A stretch of 64,000 nt of DNA from Megamerina dolium (lineage: Eukaryota > Arthropoda > Insecta > Diptera > Megamerinidae), in contig OY978528.1 of assembly GCA_963854835.1 (NCBI GenBank), forward strand, positions 51,680,508-51,744,507, given 5' to 3'. Under the pieces are notes generated by a model. The model saw nothing but the letters and a program-made list of their open reading frames with translations. It ran no database searches and was not told the DNA's origin. Both the position numbers and the translations under genes were made by a program. Of this stretch, positions 52,632-63,119 are shown in pieces (positions within the stretch are counted from its first letter, which is position 1; each line of letters begins with the position of its first letter).

Positions 52632-54380
52632 TCACTGCGCCCAATATGCCTTTGCTATTGGACTCTCATTAGCCATCTCTTGCGAATCTGGACATATGCC
52701 CAGCTCCTTGTATTTCATGATCTTTGAGAGATCTGGGTCGTTCCGTTGATCTTCTTGAACTCGTTCGGTGGTCCATGACTCTTCCGATAATACATTCATA
52801 AGTCGTAGGTTAACAATGTGATTCTGGCTTCCTACCCGAGAACAATGTTTGCTATCTACGGTGCAAGTACGATGATATGGAGTATCAGCTTTACCACGAT
52901 GAATGACATCACGATTTTCCTTTCGTTGTCCTGGTGAATTCGATCTTTGTTGCTTGCGTCGTAGACGACAATTACGCGCCAAGTATCCTCTTTGATCGCA
53001 TATGAAGCACTTACCGGCAAATTTATTTTTGTGTTGATTCCTTGTTCTTTCTTTAGGCTTCATACTCGATTGATTGCAATCACGCGCTATATGCTCTCGT
53101 TTGTCGCAAATGAAGCACTTACCATTAAATTTGTTTTCCCGTCGACCTGCTCTTGCTTCAGGCTGAACTACTGATTTTACTGCCTGACGCACTGCTTCAA
53201 CCAGATCTGTTGTTTCTGTTTCTAATTGGCGTACCCGTGGCACTGGTCGACATATTAAACTGGCGGCTTCATATGTCAAGGCACTACTGACTGTTTCGGC
53301 ATAAGTATTCCTGGGTGACATGACTAGGGCACGCTTTGTCTCTCCATCACGTATGCCATCTATGAATGCCTCTATTTTGATTTTTTCGACGAACTCTTCC
53401 GAATTACTGGAGAACGCTAGATGACATAAGCGCTCAATATCGGAAGCGAATTCCTGAAGACTCTCATTACTCCGTTGCACTCGCGATCTCAATTCCACTC
53501 GATGTAATTGACTCTTGTATTCATTTCCATACTTTCGCTGGAGTGTGTCCATCAGTGACTGATAGCTACCACGATCTTTCTCTGGAATCATCTGTAACAC
53601 CTCGGAAGCATTACCTTTTAATGCGACTATTAAAGCAGTAGTCTTGTCGCTATCATCCCATTGATTCTTCGAAGCTGTTGTCTCGAATTGAAGCTTGAAG
53701 ATATTGAATGGCGTGCTTACGTCAAATGTTGGTGGCTTTAGTTTGATTGTGCTTGAATCTCGAATCACTGATGTGGCTGGTCCATTTATTTTTAGTTGGT
53801 TGAGATCGTGCTGTAATTTCTCGAACTTATCTTCCAAATCATCTACATGTTCCTTCAGATCTGTAACCTTTTCATTAACGGCTCCGGAAATTTCATCTAC
53901 ATGTTCTTTTAGTTCTGCAACTTTCTCATTAATAGCCCCAGAAATTTCTTGAAGTTTGTAGTTAATTGTCTTCTGGAACTCTCCCATAACGCTTTCTTGG
54001 CGAGACGAACCTTCTTGAATTTTCATACGCAATTCAGCCGAATGTTCTTGAAGCTTGGAGTCAATTGTTTTCTGGAATTCTCCCATAGCATTTTCTTGGC
54101 GAACCGCATTTTCTTGTAGCTGTTGTTGCTGCTGTTGCATCATGGATTTCATAAATTCCATGAGTTGACCACTCGAATCTATTTTACTCTCTTCCTCAGC
54201 GTGCACAACTGCTTGTATATCGGCTTCCTCAAAGAACTCATATTCTTCTACATTAATTCCCTTAGCCTCCATAGCTTGCCTCAGCCTCACCAGCAGTTCC
54301 GCCTTTGCACCTGATGACGATAGATTCATCTCTACCAACAGCTTTTTAAGCTGGTCCACTTTAAGGGTGTCTTCTTTCAA
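52632..54380 (-). CDS. Ty3/Gypsy gag with SAP-like N-terminus and zinc knuckles, joined to pre-integrase linker
   Basis: About 582 codons. Residues 5-35 (LKKLLVEMNLSSSGAKAEL) resemble a SAP motif. Then comes a coiled-coil region with three near-repeats (QEISGAINEKVAELKEHV type) and a capsid-like domain (FNIFKLQFETTA). Two zinc knuckles lie at about 419-432 (CFICDKREHIARDC, intact CX2CX4HX4C) and 455-469 (CFICDQRGYLARNC, His replaced by Tyr). The frame passes directly into sequence expected just before integrase (DPDLSKIMKYKELG, then AKAYWAQ and TGA). No protease, reverse transcriptase or RNase H lies between. There is no ATG at the 5' end of this frame, and a stop lies six codons upstream, so the gag start is missing or altered. 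Confidence 0.85.
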   Translation of the reverse strand: MKEDTLKVDQLKKLLVEMNLSSSGAKAELLVRLRQAMEAKGINVEEYEFFEEADIQAVVHAEEESKIDSSGQLMEFMKSMMQQQQQQLQENAVRQENAMGEFQKTIDSKLQEHSAELRMKIQEGSSRQESVMGEFQKTINYKLQEISGAINEKVAELKEHVDEISGAVNEKVTDLKEHVDDLEDKFEKLQHDLNQLKINGPATSVIRDSSTIKLKPPTFDVSTPFNIFKLQFETTASKNQWDDSDKTTALIVALKGNASEVLQMIPEKDRGSYQSLMDTLQRKYGNEYKSQLHRVELRSRVQRSNESLQEFASDIERLCHLAFSSNSEEFVEKIKIEAFIDGIRDGETKRALVMSPRNTYAETVSSALTYEAASLICRPVPRVRQLETETTDLVEAVRQAVKSVVQPEARAGRRENKFNGKCFICDKREHIARDCNQSSMKPKERTRNQHKNKFAGKCFICDQRGYLARNCRLRRKQQRSNSPGQRKENRDVIHRGKADTPYHRTCTVDSKHCSRVGSQNHIVNLRLMNVLSEESWTTERVQEDQRNDPDLSKIMKYKELGICPDSQEMANESPIAKAYWAQ

Positions 54381-55380
54381 CTCTGAGCAGAATTCTCACG
54401 AATGAAAGTAAAAAAGTAAAAAAAACGACATGAAACACATACGGAAAGAAAAAGGAGTACGGAGAAAACAACAGTCACACGAGTTTGACACTAGGATTGT
54501 TGATATTTTCAAAAATATCACTTTTCGGTATATTAAAATGGCGAAATTAAAGAATTGTCGTATCGATGATATCGTTTTTAAAATATCAATATATCGCGCC
54601 AAAAAATTTGAAATATCACAACAATAGTTAAGGATTCTTGTTCAATAATAGTAAAAAGTAAGGAAGAATAACGAAGTATTTTTAATTTTACATTTTCCAA
54701 ATATTTTCGATAACTGATTTTAAAAATACATGTCGTTACATTGTCAGCCAGGAGCCTGCTTTTGATATTTGTCATTGATTTTACTGTCGAATGGAATAAT
54801 TAAATATTTACGGACTTGACTAATTGGCGTATAAATCTTTCTTATTTTTAAATTATCTTTATGAATTTGGAGTAAATTTTCTAAAAAATCGTAAAAAGAT
54901 ATTTAGCAAATTTACAAATATGAATTTATATATTTCGAGTTTAACGCCCTTATCAAAATTTAGCAACGAATCTAATGATTTATACGCAATTTACCATACA
55001 AAGCTAAATCTCGTTATGAGCGAGATTTCTTTCAAATCTGACTTAAATATCCACCGCTTCTCTAGAAAAATCGATTAATAATCTTCGATCCTCATTGCTT
55101 ATTATAAAAGTTAAAAAGTAAACAAGTGAAAATGGAGTTTAAGCAAAGGCAAGTACAAATGTTATTTTTTGTTAATCTTAATAAAAAATGTATTGCATTT
55201 CTTTTTGAACAGTGCTAACAAAAGAAAGTAGTAGGCAAAAGGGAGCAGGTTTATAGAACTTTCGTAACACCAAATAATCTGCCAATTACGACGTATTCAC
55301 TTGATGACCCCAAATATTTTATCTAATGGGATGCATTCTGTGTAGGTTGAATCCATTTGCTACATGCATTTTAATTCACT
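54381..55380. other. Spacer between gag remnant and LTR fragment
   Basis: AT-rich, with no LTR sequence adjoining the gag start as a complete element would have. No primer-binding site seen. The sequence may be flanking DNA brought in by deletion or rearrangement. Confidence 0.4.
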
Positions 55381-55620
55381 ACACAATACAATAATGCATT
55401 CACGGTTGAAATAAATGTTCGTCATTAATTGGCACATCAATCTCCAAGAACTTTTAATATTGCCAGGTTTTTATTTTGTGAACGTTTAATTCTATTTCGT
55501 TACACAATACAATAATGCATTCACGGTTGAAAAAAATGTTCGTCATTATTTGACACATCAGTCTACAAGAACTTTTAATACTGATACGTTTTTATTGTGT
55601 GAACGTTTAATTCTATTTGA
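55381..55620. repeat. 121-bp tandem duplication covering an LTR edge
   Basis: The block starting ACACAATACAATAATGCATT at 55381 recurs at 55502 with about 10% differences. Each copy ends in TTTTTATT(T/G)TGTGAACGTTTAATTCTATTT, the outer edge of the Gypsy LTR, so the duplication happened after LTR insertion. Confidence 0.8.
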
Positions 55621-55765
55621 ATCAACCCTGTTCGATCACTGAATTCTGTCAATAATAATTGCAACACTTACTTTCTACAACTATATAGAGCAACAACTTA
55701 TTTAATAAAATTTATTTACACTCAAATATCTACAATAACTCTTTTATGTACTTGCAACTTTTCCC
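55582..55765 (-). mobile_element. Partial Gypsy LTR
   Basis: It aligns with 50995-51205 of the LTR at 50995 (GTTCGATCACTG, TTTAATTCTATTTGAAT, TGTACTTGCAACTTTT) with roughly 15% differences. It lacks the inner half of the LTR. Either the 5' LTR of the gag-integrase element has decayed, or this is from a separate insertion. Confidence 0.7.
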
Positions 55766-55769
55766 TCTG

Positions 55770-55985
55770 ATACTTAGCTTCGTGTTTTTTTTCTAGCCCT
55801 TAGAGGAATATTTCTATGTTTTATGAAATTATTTTCTCATCTTTTTGTACCTAATGTATGCTTCGATTGTTGTACGTTCATGCATACATGTTAAAAATGA
55901 AATATTAACTGTTTATGAAATGTTGAAAAGGCTGACAACAGTTAACCACTTTTTGGGCTTTTGGCCCATTTAGCTTTTTTATTTT
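55770..55985. repeat. Dispersed repeat shared with 39.7-39.96 kb
   Basis: Shares wording such as ATTTTCTCAT.TTTTGTACxTAAT and CTTCGATTGTT, plus TTTTAGC-type poly-T ends, with 39715-39960. Family unknown. Confidence 0.45.
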
Positions 55986-56104
55986 CTAGTTCTGGCATCT
56001 CTGTATTGAATGTGTCTTCCATGTGGATGCGAACGCGTATTAACACGAAAACGATAACATTTTCACTTTGTGTCTGACTGCTATTTGCACATGCGCACGT
56101 ACAC

Positions 56105-56457
56105 TAATAGCCTAGACAGACGGCAGCGTTAATCCGGATTACCGACGCATTTAATCTGAATAAAATATTAACCTGACAGACGGCAGTATTGCGGATTAAC
56201 GTTATTAGGTCTGCTCACTTACATTTCTATCACTATCAATTTCTGTCATCTATTACTCTCGATATGAGAAAATCTACAAGAAGTACGTGAACTGAAAACT
56301 ATCAGAAACTTGTAAATTGACATTCACAGTTCATAATTGACAGCTGGATTTATTTGTTCGCCAACGCTTTTCATGTTGAAAACTGTTAACAATTGTTGAA
56401 AGTTTTTTATAAGCGAACACACCTAATATTTTGTAAAATGGATCGAGAAAAATTCAC
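56105..56457 (-). repeat. Non-autonomous repeat, copy B (inverted)
   Basis: The reverse-complement partner of 49964-50335, starting TAATAGCCTAGACAGACGGC and ending GATCGAGAAAAATTCAC. The pair forms an inverted repeat 5.8 kb apart around the Gypsy remnant. Confidence 0.75.
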
Positions 56458-56702
56458 ACCGCCGGCTAAGAAGTTTTATTTCAAAAAATTATCGCACTTA
56501 TTGGTATTTATTATGAAAAATGTAAGTTAAATTTTTGAAAATTAACAAAACTTGTTTACAACTTATGGTTTTCGTGATAAAAAGTGGTTTGCAATATAAA
56601 AGAAGAATGAAATATAAAAAGTGAATAATTCAACAATTTCAATAATTCAAATTCAATTACAAATATAAGAATCACTAATTACCTGACCCGTAATATAGAT
56701 TT

Positions 56703-56734
56703 TATCGATATCCATTATACCATGGATATCGATA
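56703..56734. promoter_or_regulatory. 13-bp-arm palindrome with two TATCGATA (DRE) sites
   Basis: TATCGATATCCAT, six bases, then ATGGATATCGATA. Each arm holds TATCGATA, the binding word of DREF in Drosophila, common in promoters of proliferation and housekeeping genes. The right arm starts with an ATG that opens a 61-codon frame (56722-56907) without homology I know. No splice context was identified. Confidence 0.4.
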
Positions 56735-57034
56735 ACATTTTGAGCCGCGATGGTTGTGTAGGCAAACGAAAAGTACAAAGCAAGGAAAAACAACCGGAAC
56801 ATTGCCAGAATTTACGTTTTCGAGCGAAAGTCGCACGTTTCGAATATCTGTCGTACTATTTGGGATGTTCATGCGTTCAAATATGTTTGCCAGTAAATTG
56901 GTATTAGTGAAATTTTCAAAGCAACGGCGATGAATAAATTAAAAATTGAAACTAAATTTAAACGAACTAATCCCTGAAAAGATTGCAATGTTTGTGCTAG
57001 ACTATTATAAAACACCCAAAAAAAAAAAAACAAA

Positions 57035-57345
57035 TTAAATGGTCAATTTAATTTTATACAATCAAATTTTCACTATACCGATAAAACTTGATTTTCTTCA
57101 AGTTGCTTCTTAACAGTGAGAATGTTCTCAGATTTATACCCATCTTCGTCGGTTAAACACTGTTCCGAAGTAACGAAAAAAAAAACAATTTAATGGTCAA
57201 TGGAATTTTATTGAATCACATTTTTAGAATACTGATAAAACTTGATCTGCGTCAAGCTGCTTCTTAACGATGAGAATGCTCTCAGATTTATACCCATCTT
57301 CATCGGTTAAACACTGTTCCCGAGTAAGAGTAGTCATCTTTATAT
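57035..57345. repeat. 154-bp tandem duplication
   Basis: GGTCAATTTAATTTTA at 57041 and GGTCAATGGAATTTTA at 57195 start two copies. Both contain CTCAGATTTATACCCATCTTC and GGTTAAACACTGTTCC. On the minus strand both copies read open through the phrase LTDEDGYKSE, hinting at an old coding fragment. Confidence 0.75.
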
Positions 57346-59814
57346 ATAAAATTGAGAATTTTTGGAATTATTCCCTTCGTTTATTGTCACCTTTACTGAT
57401 TATATTTTACCTAATGAAAATGCGTATTAGAATTCACCAATTTGTGTTCACATTATTTGGATAACGAAAAGGATCAATACATTTTAAAAATCAATAAGTT
57501 TTTGCCAAGCCATTCTTTGTCTAAAATGTTTATCAAGCATGTTTGACAGTCTGAACGCTTTTAGATTTAAAATCGGCGCTGGCAATACTGTGCTACCACA
57601 GATAAACAACTTGGAAAAATCGTTTTTAAATTCATTCGCATCTCAGCCGGGACACGAACGGAACGAAAATTTGTTTACGAACGAGCAATTACGAATTATT
57701 ATCAAGTATAGTACATTTTTCTCTCAAGTTTTCTAATTTTTCTGTATTGTATTAAAATGAAAAATTTTAAATACTTTATGTTCGCATGCATACGTAATAA
57801 AAATAAAGAAAAAGCAATTTCTCATTCTTGATGAAGATAGAAGATAATTTGCAAATCATTAAAAAGAAGCAATGAAATATGTGATCAAGTGAAGTTCCAA
57901 GGAAGAGAAAAAAAGGAGTTGAAGTTTTATATAAAAATCTATTCTCCATCGTCATCGTTGTCGGATAACAGTGTACATGCAATTACGAGTTGAGAGTGAA
58001 GACGTGGATTTGTATGTGTGCTGCGACAAAGAAAAACGAATTTTAAGGCGAAAGAAAAATACGACAAGAAAAACTAGTTTTATGAAAATAGTAAGCTTAC
58101 ATTCCTACTTCTTTTTTTTTTTTTGGTGCATACATATTTGATTTCAATGTTTTTTCCAACTCTATGGAAAATCATCTACAACAACGTCGCTACCGTTGAA
58201 ATTTCTTTTGTAAATGTTAGTGTAATTCCTAAAAAGTAAATTTTGCAATAAATGTAGTATATAATTAAAGCTCAAAGAATGATATAATTATATATAGCTT
58301 TGCACAAAAAAAAAATGTATTAATCATTCTCTATAACAAGTGTTTTATATATTTTTTTTGCTGCCCTCATTGCTCCTGTGAACTTTACATTCAAAAGAAA
58401 GGAAAGAAGAAAGAAAATTTTCTCTCAGCAAAAGATACAAAATTGAGTCACTAATTTTAATAAATGTGTGCGTATGCCTTATTGCACATTTCGAGAATAT
58501 GCTAGTGAACGGATAAATTCCTAAAACAGGTGAGATGTTAACATTATTTCATACTATTTGATTTCGCGTTATCGTAATCCGGCAGGTACTACCGCAACTC
58601 AAAGTACATAATACATAGGTAAACCGCAGTATTAATACAAAAGACAAGTAATTTAGAATAACGAATGATTGAAAATACGTAATAAGTAACAATTTATCTT
58701 GACAGGTGTCGGTTATTATTATTATTTTTATTACTGGTACATAGCCACACACATAAAAGTCGACTAAGAAAGTGGATTTGGCATATTTCGGATCAATGCA
58801 TTTAATAATCTATATCGACTATATTTTTCTTCTAATGCTTATTGTTGATATTTTTCATTAGAATATCCAAAATATTGGTTATTGGTTTTTTGTGAAGCCA
58901 TACAATAAATCTTAAATTGGTTATGGAAAATGCATCTCTCATTTCCATGCTTTTAAAGTGTAGTAGCACACTCATCTGTTGTGTACTTCTCAGCAATTGT
59001 TATTATCTCAATCAGTTAATACGTTTGGCATAACAGCACAATATTAGAAATTTAATGTTAATTAAAAACGTTATAAGCATATTTATAAATTCTCTTGCAA
59101 TTATTTGTGCTTTCTCTAAAGAAATTCTTCATTTTCAACACTTTCTCAAATTTAATAACCAATTTTTTGTTGTTGTCTTTTTAGAAAATAAGTCAGACAA
59201 TGTAAAATAACTATTTACCAATATTAGTAATAACGGCACCAGCAGCAATTTTGTGCTAAATGATAAAAAAAAATAAAATAAAATGAAAAAGCGTAAGAAA
59301 ATCATGAAATTTAATCAAGCGTTAAATATGTACTTCAAACCAGATGTACTTATCTACGTATGTACTATGTACATTATATGGATATATTTTTTGAAAACAA
59401 CATCTACATGCTCTGGTTTAAATGGAAAAATCGATATAGATACAGCGCGAGTGTGCGATTCTATTGTATACACGAATTTTTTTCATTTATATGCCATAAT
59501 ATATTATTGAGCATGACTATGGATACCAAGTCGTATTCTCGATTTTCTATTTTTAATTCATATATTGAATTCAGATATTATAACTATAACTAAATACTTT
59601 CTAATAGATAATTAAAATCAAGTGACAATATTAATCGACTTAAGAATATAAAAATTACTATTCTTATTACTATGTATAGCGAACTATGTATAAATACATA
59701 AATTCGATACAGCTTGCTTCTGGTTGTTAATGCTAGTGCAGACAGTAAAAAAAAAAAACATCTTAAATATATAAATACATAAATGTTTAAACATATTCAT
59801 AAATTTATGTATGT
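57346..59814. other. AT-rich intergenic DNA, no gene seen
   Basis: Scattered frames of 60-77 codons, with no homology or splice-phase logic. Poly-T and poly-A rich. Confidence 0.5.
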
Positions 59815-60782
59815 ACTAGACTCTTGCAACGACTCATTCATATTGCGTTTCAATACATTCTCTTAAAATTCAACTCTATGATTTGCAAAACACTTACGCA
59901 GCGATTGAACGAAAGAGCTTGAAAACAAAGAGCGACACTAAGTACACTGAACTAAAGATGGATGGACTCGTTTGTTTTGTTAGTAATTGTTGTTATAACT
60001 CTAAAGGCAATACACTCGAAACACAGAACACAAAATATAACAAAGGTTGCGCCCATCTCTTCGACTCTCTGTGAATTTGACAGGATCAGCTGTTCGCGTG
60101 ACGTAAGAGTAGTCCCATTGTTTACAAGAATGATAGAAAGATAGAAAATTTAAACAAATTTGTGATATTTTTGTGTGCTTTGAATATTAGTATTTTACTT
60201 TTTGTGTTCTCACTGTAGTTGTAGTAGTTAAAATGAATTGAAATATGTACATTCGCTTCATTTGTACAAACATAGGAGTGTTCTCGTACTCCTTGTTATC
60301 AAAAGTTATTACAAACTATCACAGCTTCAGTTTAAGGGGAAGTTGTAAATTTGTACTGGATAAATTTTTACTTGTATAAACTTGCAAGTTAGAAAAACAG
60401 CTGATCGCAAACAAACGAAACAAACAAGCCAACGAACAATTGCAATATACTTAGTGGAATATCAGCTGTGTGGAAGTTGTAGGTTTTTGCTGGTTTTGCG
60501 TTCTCGTACTTTTTCGTATATTTTTCTCTTTGCGAGCGAATGGTGTCAATTTCTGAGAAATATCTTTACTGGATAAGTACGAAAACGGACCTTATGTGTA
60601 ATTGTTTATATTTACCTTTTCTCCTTGTTCGCCATTTTGTAATTTTCTCTCGCAACTGAACTACTATTACGTCACAACTAGAAAAATCCTTTATGATGGG
60701 CGCTATCTGTTCGTTACTGTTGACTCTCTGATGATTCGTCAATGTGCAAAGAAAATCGAATCGACTTACGCAGCAGTCTAGT
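59815..60782. mobile_element. MITE-like element, copy B
   Basis: It begins ACTAGACTCTTGCAACGACT and ends CTTACGCAGCAGTCTAGT. The two ends form an imperfect inverted repeat (ACTAGACT-TGC). The left 150 bases and right 100 bases match the copy at 28726-29777. The interior lacks coding capacity and contains many regulatory-looking but unassignable motifs. Confidence 0.55.
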
Positions 60783-61562
60783 ATGTATATAAATACATAC
60801 ATTCGTACATTTAATAAAAAGAAATAAACATAAATGCAAAATATGAAAAATAGAGTAAAGTGAGAAAGATGAAGCTGGTTTTGTCTTACTTTTCTATACC
60901 TTTTGTCTCGGTGAAATGAATGTTTTTAGCGCGCAAACAACAGCCATGTAAACTGAAAAAGAAGAAGCATTTTAAGAAGAAGAACAGGATATTTAACAAT
61001 AGCCAACCTAAAAGCATATGTATATAATTTCATGCCCAGCAAATAATTAAAACCATCATGACGAAAGATGGATAAGAGAAATGATGTATTAAAATGTTGT
61101 TGGCGTATTATGGTTGTTAGATCTGCACAAGTCTTGGGGATATACTCTCGCAGTTGCCTTCACAACTGCAAGTTGAGTTGCCATCCGTAATAGGGGCATT
61201 AAACGTGTTTATTTAAACATATTTCAAACTAATAATTAAATCAGGAAAAATATTTTAACAAATAATTTTTACCGTGGACTTAACCATGATGTGAGTAAAC
61301 ATGTTGTTTTTGGAAAAAATCTATAAATATTTTTTTCGTTGTTACTTTTATTTTTTATTTATATATTTTTTCCTTTCTCAGTTCCTGAAAAATTAGTAGC
61401 ATTCATGTGTGAAATAGTGTTTCTGAAAATCCTATAAATTATTTTTGGATATGTCTAATGTACATGCATACTTTATGAATTAACAAAAACTTATGTAGGT
61501 ACATGCATATATTAAAATACTTTATAATTTATTGGTAGCATGGATGAGGAGTTATGAATATA
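60783..61562. other. AT-rich spacer, no gene seen
   Basis: No open frame of note and no repeat recognised. Confidence 0.5.
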
Positions 61563-62115
61563 CAGGGTGATTTTTTAAGAGCGTTCGGATTTGATTTTAA
61601 AAAAAAACACAAAATTTAAAGAAATCTATGATATCTTTATTTGGGTTGATAGAATGATCTATATAATTCAATGTTTAAAGATGATTTCATGTAAATGTTG
61701 ATCGCGGCTGCACCTCAAATGGTTCATACGCTGGGTTCGTAATTCAGGGTCATCAACAACACTGGCGGATACAGCTGCGATATTTTCCTCTGTCCGCACT
61801 CTACGTCCGCGTGTTGGTGGTATAATATCCAATAATGTAAATGTGGTGCGAACTTTAGTCACAAGATTCCGAATAGCCGCCTCAGAAGGTCGCCCAAACT
61901 GACCATAAAATGGAAGAAGTGCACGATGCACTTTCTTAACCGAGCATGAATTTTGATAATAAAATTCAATAATCTGCAAGAGGTGTTCATTTGTAAGTCG
62001 ATTCATGGTTAAATTATAGACCAAACTGAACATATTTGACAATAACATGTTACACGAACACAGCTGAGCTGCCAAACACTGTTGCCAAAAAGAAAGTTGC
62101 TAAAAAATCACCCTG
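61563..62115 (-). mobile_element. Tc1/mariner-superfamily deletion derivative, 553 bp
   Basis: Perfect 15-bp ends (CAGGGTGATTTTTTA left; reverse complement right) flanked by TA on both sides. It matches the ends of the longer relative at 42415-43353 and keeps its 5' and 3' coding ends while the middle (catalytic core) is gone. Confidence 0.88.
61668..62006 (-). CDS. Truncated transposase: helix-turn-helix domain only
   Basis: The start is the Met of MNRLTNEHLLQIIEFYYQNS, chosen because it matches the transposase start of the relative at 42.5 kb. The frame extends 23 codons further upstream but into the terminal region. The 112-residue product holds the first helix-turn-helix (SVKKVHRALLPFYG, GRPSEAAIRNLVTKV) and the GRRVRTEENIAAVSASV linker, then fuses in frame to the C-terminal end (HLHEIIFKH). 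All catalytic residues are absent. It would keep DNA binding and could act as a repressor of full-length transposase; expression is unknown. Confidence 0.7.
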   Translation of the reverse strand: MNRLTNEHLLQIIEFYYQNSCSVKKVHRALLPFYGQFGRPSEAAIRNLVTKVRTTFTLLDIIPPTRGRRVRTEENIAAVSASVVDDPELRTQRMNHLRCSRDQHLHEIIFKH

Positions 62116-62620
<505 letters not shown>

Positions 62621-62629
62621 TATTTGTAT

Positions 62630-63110
62630 GTCCAAGTTTTCGTATGTTCTATAATTCCAAACATTCTACGAATTTTGCGCATGACTCATTTGTGTTATTG
62701 TGTTGAAAGTTCTTATTGTATTTATTATTGTTGTTATTGCAATATTTCTATAGTCGCGTATACTATCTATATATAATTTTGATATTGTTTACATATTTTA
62801 TATTCAAACATTTGGTATGTGCTAATTTCTTTTAGCCAAATTTGATTTTTCCCCCAAATAAATTTTAGGTTAATTATTCATTTCAATTTTTTGGTTTATA
62901 TTTTTGTCATTATTCCATCATATACATATTTTTTTATTGCAAACTTTTTTTAGAATAATTATATACCAAAAAAATTTGTTTGTAAACGCTACGACTATTT
63001 ACAATATAAACAACGAGTAGCTTTATATGAGTGGGAGATTTTTATATAAACAATAATATTGATCGTGTTTTCAATGATGATTGGCCCACTATTATACGCT
63101 ACACTCATAG
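62630..63110. other. AT-rich spacer, no gene seen
   Basis: Poly-T-rich low-complexity sequence; no feature recognised. Confidence 0.5.
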
Positions 63111-63119
63111 AGTCAAGGT

